The notes under the pieces are model-generated. The model did not search any database and was not told the DNA's origin. It saw only the letters and a program-made list of their open reading frames with translations. Made by a program: the position numbers and the translations under genes. This document shows positions 30,153 to 38,658 of a stretch of DNA of 64,000 nucleotides, in pieces; the stretch's first letter is position 1, and each line of letters starts with the position of its first letter. Origin of the DNA: Fibrobacterota bacterium (lineage in GTDB: Bacteria; Fibrobacterota; Fibrobacteria; UBA5070); the NCBI GenBank assembly GCA_016715065.1, contig JADKBN010000028.1:21883-85882 (forward strand), written 5' to 3'.

Positions 30153-31481
30153 GTGATCACTGAACTGTTCCTTGTCGGCATCATCCTTCTCGTCCTTATC
30201 CTCCTGAACGCCATGTTCGCCGCCACCGAAATGGCCCTGGCTACCGCACGGCGTTCCCGTCTCCAAAACAAGGTGGACGAAGGGCACCGAGGCGCCCTGC
30301 TCGCCTTGAAGCTGCAGGAAGATCCCAACCGATTTCTGTCCACCGTGCAGGTGGGCATCACTTTGGTGGGGACCCTTGCCGCGGTGTTGTCCGGCGATCG
30401 GCTTGAAGAGCCCTTGCTGGCGGTGTACGAACCCTGGCTGGGCGAATGGGCCCGTTGGGGTGTGATGGCTACCGTGGTGGCGGGACTGTCGTTTCTCCAG
30501 CTGGTGCTGGGAGAGCTGGTGCCCAAGCGGGTGGGGATCCAGTATGCGGATGTCCTGGCTGCCGCCTTGGGACGACCCATGATGTTTCTCTCGATGCTGG
30601 CCCGACCCTTGGTGTTCGTGCTTTCAGGATGCACCAACGCCATCTTGTGGGTGCTGCGCATGCACAAGGCTCCGGAGGAGACCGTGACGCAGGAGGACAT
30701 CCGCCACATGGTGCGCGAGAGCGCCGAGCACGGCGAGATCCAGGAGCAGGAAGAAGACCTCATACATTCGGTGTTCGACATGGGAGAAAAACTCGTGCGC
30801 CAATTGCGCACTCCCCGCACAACCGTGGTGGGCGTGGACCTGGACCTCGATCTGGACCAACAACTCCCCGCACTGATGGAATCGGGCTATTCGCGGTTTC
30901 CGGCCTACCGCGGCAATCTGGACCACATCGAAGGCGTGGTGATCGCCAAGGACATCTTCCGGGCCTGCCTGGCCTCCGAAACCCGTCCCAGCCTGGACGG
31001 ACTGGTCCGCGAACTCCTGCTGGTGCCGGAAAACACCCGTGCCATGGCGCTTTTGCAGCTGATGAAGAAAAAGCACCAGCACCTGGCGGTGGTGGTCAAC
31101 GAACACGGCATCTTCGAGGGCGTGGTCACGCTGGAAGATCTGGTGGAAGAGATCGTGGGCGACATCCAGGACGAGACCGACGAGGAGACGGATCCCGACA
31201 TCGTGGCCACGGGCGGCGGGCGTTGGCTGATCAGCGGCAAGACGCCGGTGGAGAAGCTCAAGGAGGCGCTGGAAGTGTCCTCGCTCCCGCAGGAGAACGA
31301 AGGCCACTACGACACCATCGCGGGACTCGTGCTGGCGTTGATGGGACGGATTCCGTCCACTGGTGAGGAGATCACCGCGGCGGGTTGGATCTACCGCGTG
31401 GTGGACATGGACGGCCTGCGCATCGACAAGGTCGAAGTCTGCAAGCTCGACCGCGACTCGGCATCGGATGCGAAGGGGTAG
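30153..31481 (+). CDS. CorC/HlyC-type CNNM-CBS transporter-like membrane protein
   Basis: 442 residues from GTG 30153. Residues 1-180 form a CNNM/DUF21 transmembrane domain (ITELFLVGIILLVLILLNAM, FAATEMALATARRS, LQLVLGELVPKRVGIQYAD). Two CBS domains follow (about 215-335; RTPRTTVVGVDLDLD, NEHGIFEGVVTLEDLVEEIVG) and a C-terminal CorC/HlyC domain (about 345-435; GRWLISGKTPVEKLKEALEV). Homologues export or regulate Mg2+/Co2+; the older name hemolysin is misleading. It lies 60 bases after the PilZ gene and may share its transcript. Confidence 0.93.
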   Translation: MITELFLVGIILLVLILLNAMFAATEMALATARRSRLQNKVDEGHRGALLALKLQEDPNRFLSTVQVGITLVGTLAAVLSGDRLEEPLLAVYEPWLGEWARWGVMATVVAGLSFLQLVLGELVPKRVGIQYADVLAAALGRPMMFLSMLARPLVFVLSGCTNAILWVLRMHKAPEETVTQEDIRHMVRESAEHGEIQEQEEDLIHSVFDMGEKLVRQLRTPRTTVVGVDLDLDLDQQLPALMESGYSRFPAYRGNLDHIEGVVIAKDIFRACLASETRPSLDGLVRELLLVPENTRAMALLQLMKKKHQHLAVVVNEHGIFEGVVTLEDLVEEIVGDIQDETDEETDPDIVATGGGRWLISGKTPVEKLKEALEVSSLPQENEGHYDTIAGLVLALMGRIPSTGEEITAAGWIYRVVDMDGLRIDKVEVCKLDRDSASDAKG

Positions 31482-31488
31482 GGTGCGT

Positions 31489-31551
31489 CCCCCTTTTGTA
31501 GAGACGCCCCCTTTGTAGAGACGCCCCGCCGGGGCGTCTCTACAAAGGGGG
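31489..31551. repeat. GAGACGCCCC palindrome, tandem, 21-bp perfect stem
   Basis: Left arm 31507-31527, loop GCC, right arm 31531-31551: a perfect 21-bp inverted repeat. A third, direct copy of the left arm lies immediately before it (31489-31510). Other copies of the family are at 33891, 37123 and 45325. After CorC it may also act as a terminator, but no T-run follows. Confidence 0.85.
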
Positions 31552-31567
31552 AATATGTTGCGCTTCG

Positions 31568-31612
31568 CCTTACCGGGAACGTACATTCCTTACAGATTTG
31601 TCAAAGGTAAGG
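31568..31612 (+). promoter_or_regulatory. candidate VapBC autoregulatory operator
   Basis: CCTTACC at 31568-31574 and GGTAAGG at 31606-31612 form a perfect inverted repeat; CCTTAC recurs at 31588-31593. The dyad ends 6 bases before the antitoxin start and contains its ribosome-binding site, the usual position of a toxin-antitoxin operator. Confidence 0.5.
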
Positions 31613-31618
31613 AGAGGT

Positions 31619-31855
31619 ATGGTTGCAACATTGACATCCAAAGGGCAGATCACCCTGCCGGTCGGGCTCAGGCGCAAGATGGGGCTCAAGGCGGGTGACA
31701 AACTGGATTTCAAGCTCACGGAACGCGGTGAGGTTGTCTTCGAGGTGGTCAAGTCCGGTCTCGAGGGCCTGGCAGGCATCGCCAAGCCCAAAGATGGACG
31801 GCGCAGGACGTTGGCCGAGATGGAGGCCGCGATCGCGAAAGGACGCTCCCGTTGA
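31619..31855 (+). CDS. AbrB/SpoVT-type antitoxin (VapB-like)
   Basis: 78 residues from ATG 31619 with AAGGAGAGGT just before it; the in-frame TTG at 31598 is less likely. The N-terminal swapped-hairpin DNA-binding motif is MVATLTSKGQITLPVGLRRKMGLKAGDKLDF, and the C-terminal helix (about residues 50-78) would bind the toxin. It is expected to neutralise the downstream PIN toxin and repress the operon through the inverted repeat at 31568-31612. The stop overlaps the toxin start (TTGA). Confidence 0.85.
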   Translation: MVATLTSKGQITLPVGLRRKMGLKAGDKLDFKLTERGEVVFEVVKSGLEGLAGIAKPKDGRRRTLAEMEAAIAKGRSR

Positions 31856-32244
31856 TCGGCATCGATACGAATGTCCTCGTGAGGTTTCTTGCACAGGACG
31901 ATCCCGTCCAATCGAAACTCGTGACACGACTCCTCAAGGAGGCGGAGGCGAAAAGCCTGCGGGTTCGAGTGAACCTTTTGGTGCTGGTAGAAACCTGTTG
32001 GGTGCTCAAGACGGCTTACGATCATCCAGCCGAAATGATCCTCGACATTGTCGAACGTATCCTGGACACCAAACCATTCCAAGTCGAGTGTGATTCCCTT
32101 GTTCGAGAAGCATTGGAGCGCGCCAAGCAGCATCGCCATGAGCTTCCGGATGTGTTGATTGCAGTGATCAATCGATCCTGTTCGACAACCTTGACCTTTG
32201 ACAAGAAGGCTTCGAAGCTCAGCGGATTTTCATTGCTGAGTTGA
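31852..32244 (+). CDS. PIN-domain ribonuclease toxin (VapC-like)
   Basis: 130 residues from TTG 31852, overlapping the antitoxin stop. The PIN acidic residues are visible: Asp5 in GIDTNVLVRF, Glu in LLVLVETCWVL, Asp in HELPDVLIA and the late Asp in TLTFDKKASKL. VapC toxins cut tRNA or rRNA; the target cannot be deduced. Sits with its antitoxin between CorC and two envelope genes, bounded by a palindromic repeat. Confidence 0.88.
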   Translation: MIGIDTNVLVRFLAQDDPVQSKLVTRLLKEAEAKSLRVRVNLLVLVETCWVLKTAYDHPAEMILDIVERILDTKPFQVECDSLVREALERAKQHRHELPDVLIAVINRSCSTTLTFDKKASKLSGFSLLS

Positions 32245-32309
32245 GATAAGATGCAAGCAAGCGCCTTGCCTTCCGCTGTGTCCGACTTAGTGGGGCGCGG
32301 GAGATGGCG

Positions 32310-33041
32310 TCAAATCTCGAACGACGCCAGGATGCCCATCTTCCCCGAGAGGAGACTCTCCTCTCCTTCCTCGCCGAACCAATGTGGATAACCAGGGAAC
32401 CCCCCGGTAGAGAGGTGGGAGGTGGCCGTCATGACGGGGGCATAGCCGAATCCGAGCCAGGGCGAAACAGCGAACCGATCCAGGAAATGGATCTCCGGGC
32501 CGACCTTCAAATACACCTTGAGCGGAAATCCCATGTAGTACGAACGGGTAGATCCAAATTCGCCGCTGGCGATTTTCGATCCATCGAAATCAGTCCACTC
32601 GAAGGTTCCGAACAGACCTTCTTCCAAGACAAGATTCGTCAGGAATCCCAGATGCCGCCACGGTTTCCAACGGACGCCGAATTGTAGGTCGGCGAGGCAG
32701 TAATCCATCCGGATCCGCTGACCTACCCACTCCTCGCTTCCCGTCAGGCGAGCCCCACCTTCGGCCAAAGCCCAAGAGTACCCGATGTGTGAGCCCACCA
32801 CCATTTCCCACGTTTCGCCGAGAGGCATGTGGATGCTGGCACCACCTCGAACGACCTTCTCGACGGTTCCCGACTTCGTTTCGGCGACATTTTTCCCGTT
32901 GTATCTACTCCAAGCCTCATAGCGGAATTGGTACCCTCCCCGGTCGGAAAGGCTTCCGGAACATTCGAGTTCCGGATGGAGACTCAGACCCCCAGTCGTA
33001 GAGAAGAAGGCGAGGAGCAAGGCATGAATCATCGGTTCCAC
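32310..33041 (-). CDS. secreted, barrel-like hypothetical protein
   Basis: 243 residues with a signal peptide (MEPMIHALLLAFFSTTGGLSL). The mature part has alternating strands (QIRMDYCLADLQFGVRWKPW, YYMGFPLKVYLKVGPEIHFLD) and ends in LASFEI, consistent with a small outer-membrane barrel, but the C-terminal residue is not Phe. The ATG at 33032 is an alternative. Same strand as the barrel gene at 33143, but 101 bases downstream of it; function unknown. Confidence 0.6.
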   Translation of the reverse strand: MEPMIHALLLAFFSTTGGLSLHPELECSGSLSDRGGYQFRYEAWSRYNGKNVAETKSGTVEKVVRGGASIHMPLGETWEMVVGSHIGYSWALAEGGARLTGSEEWVGQRIRMDYCLADLQFGVRWKPWRHLGFLTNLVLEEGLFGTFEWTDFDGSKIASGEFGSTRSYYMGFPLKVYLKVGPEIHFLDRFAVSPWLGFGYAPVMTATSHLSTGGFPGYPHWFGEEGEESLLSGKMGILASFEI

Positions 33042-33142
33042 TCTCTGGTGAAGGGGAACTTGGGGTAAGCTAGCAATCCATGTCGAGCGGGGGAGATGAG
33101 GCCCTCCCGGGTCTCAGCGAAGCGCTGTGGTGTGGGGCGAGC

Positions 33143-33826
33143 TCAGATGTGGAAGCGGTAGGAGACGCCCATCTGCACTTGGTGGAGCTTGATGTTCTCC
33201 GGTGCGTTGTTGGCGCCGTCGAGCGAGGTGCCGTCGTAGGAGGGGATGATCCCGTTGACGGCGAACTTGCCCTGGAGGGTGACCTGCAGGTCGTCGCGGA
33301 ACTGGTAGCTCAGACCCCCAACCAGGTTGTTCGTGGAGATCAGCGGGATCTCGTTTTTCTCGTCGTAGTCGGTGATGATGCCGGGTGCCCAGACCAGGTC
33401 GAAGGATTGGGACTTCCCTGGCGACGAGACATCCACCGAGCCCCCAACGGGGATGTCCAGCTCCACACCCAACTTGGCCGCGAGCCCATCGGTCACGAGG
33501 TATCCGGCACAGGCTTGCAACCCCACCGTGAGCAGCGAAAAATCCTGGGTGGCGTTGCCGTTGAAAACGCGATGCTCCACCGAAAACATTTTCCAGTTGG
33601 CCAAAAGGCTCGCGTCCACCGCCCAATCGCCTTGTATGGGGATCCACAAGTTCGGGCCCACTGTGACGGAGATGCCTCCATCGGAGCTGGCTCCACTTCC
33701 CTTGCCGCCCACGTTTTCGCCCACCGAGATGGGGTCGTATCCCACGCGCGCATCGAATCCGTGCTCGATCATATTCTCGTTTCCGAAGGCCGCCAGGATC
33801 AACGGGAAGACGGAAGAAAGGATCAT
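33143..33826 (-). CDS. outer-membrane beta-barrel-like protein
   Basis: 227 residues. A short hydrophobic N-terminus (MILSSVFPLILAAFGNEN) is followed by Gly- and aromatic-rich strands (GISVTVGPNLWIPIQGDWAV, LSYQFRDDLQVTLQGKFAVNG) and the end MGVSYRFHI, typical of OmpA/OmpW-sized barrels. Polar loops carry Ser/Gly/Asp. No specific family. It precedes the barrel-like gene at 32310 on the same strand. Confidence 0.65.
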   Translation of the reverse strand: MILSSVFPLILAAFGNENMIEHGFDARVGYDPISVGENVGGKGSGASSDGGISVTVGPNLWIPIQGDWAVDASLLANWKMFSVEHRVFNGNATQDFSLLTVGLQACAGYLVTDGLAAKLGVELDIPVGGSVDVSSPGKSQSFDLVWAPGIITDYDEKNEIPLISTNNLVGGLSYQFRDDLQVTLQGKFAVNGIIPSYDGTSLDGANNAPENIKLHQVQMGVSYRFHI

Positions 33827-33890
33827 GAGAGGCCCCTGGTGGTGGATGAGGTGGGAGGGAGGTTCAAACGTAGGTTTTGCGGGCGCCTAT

Positions 33891-33919
33891 GTTGAGACGC
33901 CCCAGCGGGGGGTCTGTAC
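33891..33919. repeat. GAGACGCCCC palindrome copy
   Basis: GAGACGCCCC, AGC, GGGGGGTCTGTAC; an imperfect copy of the family, in the gap between the barrel gene and the CHB_HEX/FGE gene. Confidence 0.75.
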
Positions 33920-34004
33920 GGGTTCATTAAATTGGAATCGATGCGGTCCGCCTGTCACCCGGGGGCCGAGCTGGATCGCAACGAGGATCGACCCTGAGGA
34001 AACG

Positions 34005-37001
34005 ATGGTCAAAATTCGGAATATTTCTCCAAGAGCCATTCTGGCCAACCTCTGGATTCCTCGATTGCACAAATCGTGGATCGGCTTGGCGACCCTGTTC
34101 ACGATGGCCGGTCTTGCCTTGGTGTCTTGCCAGGACGTGACCTACGAAGAGGAAATCGAACCGCAAGCACCAGGCACGGAATTGCCCATGGTCAAGCTGC
34201 AGGGCCTCGTCCCTTCCCGTATTCCCGATTCTTGCGCTTGGAAGACCTCCAAGGATTCCGGCCGAGAAGCCACCGTCTGCGAAGGAACTTCCTGTACGGT
34301 AAAGTTTCACCTGAAATCGGCCTTGGGGCCCGATACCCTGCGTCTTTCCCTGATGCGATGGGGGATTCGGGTGGGGACCGTCAAGGTGGTCGCCAAGCCC
34401 GATGGGTCCGGCTTGACGGCGCTTGGGCTGGTGGGGACGGATTCCCTTGTCGGGAAGCTCCTGGATGCCTTCGCCTTGGCCAGCAGCGGGAATCCCGATT
34501 CCATCGCCAAGCTCGGCAGTGATTCCAGATCGCGACTGGTGGGATTCTACGCGTCGCGCCTGTTGGCGGGAGACTCCGCCTTCGTCGCATCCCCGCCGGT
34601 GCTCCCAGATGGAATTTCCAGGGACGCCTTGAACGCCGCGCTGGTCCAGGTGGGCGCACGCAGCTCCAAAAGTTGGACGCAAATTGTCATGTCGGGAGCT
34701 GGTCTGGATTCCGCCAAGGTCGCCGCCTTGGCGCAGGACGCGGTGGATCGCGGAGCCCTCCAGGCGACGGATCTCGCGAACCTGCAGAAGGCGTCGGTCG
34801 GGGGAGCGCCTGTGATCTCGGTACCGTCCGGATCCTACGATGGTCCCCAGGAGGTGGAAATCTCCTGCTCCGTGGCAGACTGCAAGCTCGGAATCTCCCT
34901 CGATGGCTCCCGTTGGTCTCCCTATCTGAGACCTGTGCAGGTCGACCGCACGGAGAGGGTTTACGCCCGATCCATCGTCACAGGGGAGGATCCGGCCATC
35001 ACCTGGGCGGATTACACCATCGCCTTGGCGCCTCCCCGATTCACGCCGGCCCAGGGAGTCTCGACAACCTCGCGCACGGTGCAGATTCTGCCTTCCGTGC
35101 CCGAGGCGACCGTCTATGTGTCCACCGATGGTCTGCGCTGGAAAGTCTACGAAAGACCCATTGTCGTGTCGGTGACCACCACGCTCTGGGCCTACGACAC
35201 CATGCCCGGCTGGGCGCGCAGTCCCGTGGTGACAGCGCAATACCGGGTGCGCACGGCGACCCCGAACATCGCGCCGGCGGGAGGGACCTTCCCCGGCGCC
35301 CAGAGGGTTTCCATTGCGGATTCTGTTTCCGAAGCCACCATCCAGTACTCGTTCGATTCGACTGAATGGCTCGATTACACGGGGGCGGTCCAAGTGGACC
35401 ACCCCGTCCGCCTATGGGCCCGGGCGTGGGCTTTGGGGATGGATACGAGTCTGGTGGCGGCGACCTCCTTCGAGTTCTCGCTGGGTGAGCCCAAGTTCAG
35501 CCTGCCCTCCGGAGGATTCCCCTCCGCCCGCAAGGTGGGGTTGTCGGCCGCGTCTGGTGTGGACATCCGCTACACCACGGATGGATCCGATCCCTCCGAA
35601 ACCTCGCCCCTGTATCGGGATTCCTTGGACATCGCACGATCCATGGTGGTGAAAGCGGCGGCGTTCAAGGCTGGCTGGGTGCGCAGCCAGGTGGCCATGG
35701 CGTCGTATTCCATCAACGGGAGCGTCGCCACCCCCGAATTCAGCCTGCTTGCCGGCACCTACACCAGCGCCAAAATTGTGACACTTTCCGTCTCCACCAC
35801 CGGCGCCCAGATCCGGTATACCACGGATGGAACGGTGCCAAGCGACACTTCGAAGGTGTACAAGGATCCGATCTCCGTCGGGGCCACCACCACCATCCGG
35901 GCGATCGCGCTGAAGGCCGGATGGGCCACGAGCCTGGTGGCGGTCTCCACGTACACCATCACGGGGACGGTGGCGAGGCCCTCGTTCAGTCTACCCGAGG
36001 GGACCTACTCCAAAGTCCAGAAGGTGGCCCTTTCGGTCGCGACCCAGGGGGCCGAGATCCGCTACACCCTCGACGCAACGACACCCGACCAGACATCCCC
36101 CCTGTACAAGGACTCGATCGCTATCGTGGCCGCCACCACCATCAAGGCCATAGCCCTCAAGTCCGATTGGGAGACCAGCCCGGTGGCCAGCGCGAAGTAT
36201 GCGCTCCAGGATGGCTTCGGGATGAAGCTGATTCCGGCGGGGAGCTTCTTGATGGGAAGTCCTTCGACGGAAATTGGTCGCGCCGAAAACGAGATCCGGC
36301 ATTCCGCGCAGGTCTCGGCATTCTGGATGGACACCACGCATGTCACCCAGGGGCAGTACGCGGCCCTGATGGGGGTGAATCCTTCCAGTTCCACCGGATG
36401 CGGGAGCGATTGCCCCGTGGAAACCGTCACATGGTTCGACGCGGTCCTGTACTGCAACGCGCGCAGCAAGCGCGATGGCTTCGATACGATCTACAGCTAT
36501 GACGGTCGGAAGGGAACGTATGGCATGGCCACCACGGCCCTGGAGGGAATCGTCTTGCGTCGTGGTCTGCAAAAGCCAGGATACCGCCTGCCCACGGAAG
36601 CGGAATGGGAATACGCCGCGCGCGGAACCGCAGCGCGCGCAGGCTCCTACCCGGCCTATTCCTGGGGCACTGCGAGCGATCCGACGACAATTGGTGCCAA
36701 CGCCTGGTATTCTGCCAACAGCCTGGGCAAGCCGCATCCGGTGGCCACGAAGAAGCCGAACGACTACGGATTGTACGACATGGCCGGAAACGTGTGGCAT
36801 TGGGTGGGAGACTGGCACGGAACGTATCCAGCCACATTGTCGGTGGATTACGAGGGGCCTGCGACCGGCTCCTTCAAGGTGCGGCGAGGAGGCAGCTGGG
36901 ACAATCCCGAGTCGTTCCTGCGTTCGGCCTACCGTGGGGGCACCAACCCTGATGGCCGCAGCACCACCTACGGTTTCCGCTGCGTACGCTCCAGCCCCTG
37001 A
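34005..37001 (+). CDS. lipoprotein with chitobiase-C-terminal-like repeats and an FGE-sulfatase domain
   Basis: 998 residues from ATG 34005. The signal ends WIGLATLFTMAGLALVSCQD (lipobox LVSC). Residues about 270-735 hold serial beta repeats; three are clear CHB_HEX_C-type copies with IRYTTDGSDPSETSPLY, IRYTTDGTVPSDTSKVY and IRYTLDATTPDQTSPLY, and two or three earlier copies are degenerate. From about residue 740 to the end is a formylglycine-generating-enzyme (SUMF1/FGE) fold: MKLIPAGSFLMGSP, YRLPTEAEWEYAARG, NDYGLYDMAGNVWHWVGDW, RRGGSWDN, GFRCVR. In many bacteria such domains bind or modify rather than make formylglycine. This fusion is characteristic of Fibrobacterota. It is probably anchored at the surface to bind polysaccharide or protein. 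Confidence 0.85.
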   Translation: MVKIRNISPRAILANLWIPRLHKSWIGLATLFTMAGLALVSCQDVTYEEEIEPQAPGTELPMVKLQGLVPSRIPDSCAWKTSKDSGREATVCEGTSCTVKFHLKSALGPDTLRLSLMRWGIRVGTVKVVAKPDGSGLTALGLVGTDSLVGKLLDAFALASSGNPDSIAKLGSDSRSRLVGFYASRLLAGDSAFVASPPVLPDGISRDALNAALVQVGARSSKSWTQIVMSGAGLDSAKVAALAQDAVDRGALQATDLANLQKASVGGAPVISVPSGSYDGPQEVEISCSVADCKLGISLDGSRWSPYLRPVQVDRTERVYARSIVTGEDPAITWADYTIALAPPRFTPAQGVSTTSRTVQILPSVPEATVYVSTDGLRWKVYERPIVVSVTTTLWAYDTMPGWARSPVVTAQYRVRTATPNIAPAGGTFPGAQRVSIADSVSEATIQYSFDSTEWLDYTGAVQVDHPVRLWARAWALGMDTSLVAATSFEFSLGEPKFSLPSGGFPSARKVGLSAASGVDIRYTTDGSDPSETSPLYRDSLDIARSMVVKAAAFKAGWVRSQVAMASYSINGSVATPEFSLLAGTYTSAKIVTLSVSTTGAQIRYTTDGTVPSDTSKVYKDPISVGATTTIRAIALKAGWATSLVAVSTYTITGTVARPSFSLPEGTYSKVQKVALSVATQGAEIRYTLDATTPDQTSPLYKDSIAIVAATTIKAIALKSDWETSPVASAKYALQDGFGMKLIPAGSFLMGSPSTEIGRAENEIRHSAQVSAFWMDTTHVTQGQYAALMGVNPSSSTGCGSDCPVETVTWFDAVLYCNARSKRDGFDTIYSYDGRKGTYGMATTALEGIVLRRGLQKPGYRLPTEAEWEYAARGTAARAGSYPAYSWGTASDPTTIGANAWYSANSLGKPHPVATKKPNDYGLYDMAGNVWHWVGDWHGTYPATLSVDYEGPATGSFKVRRGGSWDNPESFLRSAYRGGTNPDGRSTTYGFRCVRSSP

Positions 37002-37122
37002 ATTCCTGTTAAACAATCTCCCTTTGTCGCGCCTTTAGTGGCCACGACCTCGGTGTTGGCCGTGTTAGGCTTTTCGCGTTTGATTCGGTTTTGAATCGAG
37101 TCCCGGTGGCACGCCGCTTCGC

Positions 37123-37150
37123 GGAGACTCCCCACCGGGGCGTCTTTACA
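37123..37150. repeat. GAGACGCCCC palindrome copy
   Basis: GGAGACTCCCC, AC, CGGGGCGTCTTTACA, close to the consensus. It lies in the convergent gap between the FGE gene and the 500-residue gene. Confidence 0.75.
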
Positions 37151-37155
37151 GTGGG

Positions 37156-38658
37156 CTAGGTCTTCGCTTTCGTCGTCGGGGCCTTCTTGTCATTGCCCTT
37201 CGCGCCCGTCTTCGTTTTCGAGTCTGGCTTCAGAGGTGCAGGAGCGTATTGGAAGATGGTCACGGGAATTCCGGACTCGGCGAGTCCTTGGGTTGCCGCG
37301 GCGACCTTGTTGTCACTCATGGTCACCGCATAGCAATTTTTGTCTAGTCCGGACTCCACAGGAGTGAATGCGTTCGCCGCGAAATCGATGTTGTAGAGCC
37401 CCGGGAGGGGCACGACCTTGATCCCATCCTTCTTTTTCATGGGCATCGGCAATGTTCGGAACATCAGGAAGATCGCATCGTAGGCTATTTCCGCACCGCT
37501 TCCGGCATCCAGCAGCTTGCTCAGGACGATCTTGTTCTCGTATCCTTTCGTCGTACCCGTGAGTTCCAAGGCCAAGGGATTGGAAGAGGATGCGTTGTCC
37601 AGGGGCCGGCTGGATTTGCGGATGGCGTAGGTTCTCTGGTTGGTCGGTGGCGCGCAGAGAGTCGATGTGCACAGAAGCGCGTCGATTTTGACGACGCTGT
37701 CGGGTGCATCGTAAAATTTCCCGATCTTCAGGATGATGGCGCGATCCTGGGTCTCCTCGCGGCTCTGGGGTGCGGGTGTGAACAGCTTCACAGCGATGAC
37801 CACGGGCTTGTACAGTGATCCGTAGGTGAGGGTGGGCTTGGGGATGGGGTCAGATAGCTTCAAGGAAAAAAGTTCGGGAGATTTGTTCTTTTCGGAGCTG
37901 CGCAGACAGAGTTCCAAATCGAAATCCTTAGTCGAGGAAGCCAGCGCTGGATCGAGATGGAGATCCGGCTTCAGCCCAAGCTTGTATGGGGTTGGTGGCC
38001 AGGATTTGTCTTTTTCGAACGGAGTCCAATCGATCAGATACGTGCTTGTTTTTCCGGAAATCCGCAGTGCCATCTCGAGCTTCAGTTTCTTCCATGCTTC
38101 CGGAAGGACCTTGGGCTTGAGTTGGATGGGCGTTCCCAAAAGCAACGTCTGGCCTGCGGGCAGAATTTGACTACGGACCACGCAATCTCCCATGTCCAGG
38201 GTGGTGGTGATCGCCCCTTGGGTGAAGGCGATCTCGAAAGGATTGGAAAAGGAGATGGGATTTGATAACTCGAGCTTTTCAGGTTCGGCGAACTCGGCGG
38301 AACAGGTCAGGGTCACCGTTCCTTTGCCGAAAATCAAGGACTTGGTCAGATCGATATTGATCTGATTGGTCTTGCTTGTCGCGGAAATGAACTCTGCTTG
38401 CGCAGTGCCCGCGACTGCCCTCAAAAGACCGTTCCAACTGCGCGGGTGGCGCCCGAAAGAGGCGTCCAACTGACACGGGATCTCGTCCTTGAGGTTGATG
38501 GCGCCGACCCTCACCTGGAAGGAGGATCCGTTGGTGTCCACTGCCGCGTCGAGGACCTTCTTGAGTTGATTGGGAAGGGCACTAAGCCGAGTGACCGGCC
38601 AAAGCTCAATCACGGCCGCTCCGTCGGCGTCCAGGCTAAGGTCTAGTGGCTCGCTCAT
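37156..38658 (-). CDS. unknown 500-residue protein, third gene of the M15/M23 operon
   Basis: No signal peptide and no membrane segment. The start (MSEPLDLSLDADGAAVIELWP) overlaps the stop of the giant gene upstream (ATGA). The middle is beta-rich with repeated Leu/Lys/Pro strands (LILLGTP-, LELSNPISFSNPFEIAF-, VVIAVKLFTPAPQSREE-like segments). The C-terminus is a Lys/Thr/Ala tail (PLKPDSKTKTGAKGNDKKAP). I do not recognise a domain. Tight coupling with the giant suggests a structural partner or chaperone of it. Confidence 0.6.
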   Translation of the reverse strand: MSEPLDLSLDADGAAVIELWPVTRLSALPNQLKKVLDAAVDTNGSSFQVRVGAINLKDEIPCQLDASFGRHPRSWNGLLRAVAGTAQAEFISATSKTNQINIDLTKSLIFGKGTVTLTCSAEFAEPEKLELSNPISFSNPFEIAFTQGAITTTLDMGDCVVRSQILPAGQTLLLGTPIQLKPKVLPEAWKKLKLEMALRISGKTSTYLIDWTPFEKDKSWPPTPYKLGLKPDLHLDPALASSTKDFDLELCLRSSEKNKSPELFSLKLSDPIPKPTLTYGSLYKPVVIAVKLFTPAPQSREETQDRAIILKIGKFYDAPDSVVKIDALLCTSTLCAPPTNQRTYAIRKSSRPLDNASSSNPLALELTGTTKGYENKIVLSKLLDAGSGAEIAYDAIFLMFRTLPMPMKKKDGIKVVPLPGLYNIDFAANAFTPVESGLDKNCYAVTMSDNKVAAATQGLAESGIPVTIFQYAPAPLKPDSKTKTGAKGNDKKAPTTKAKT

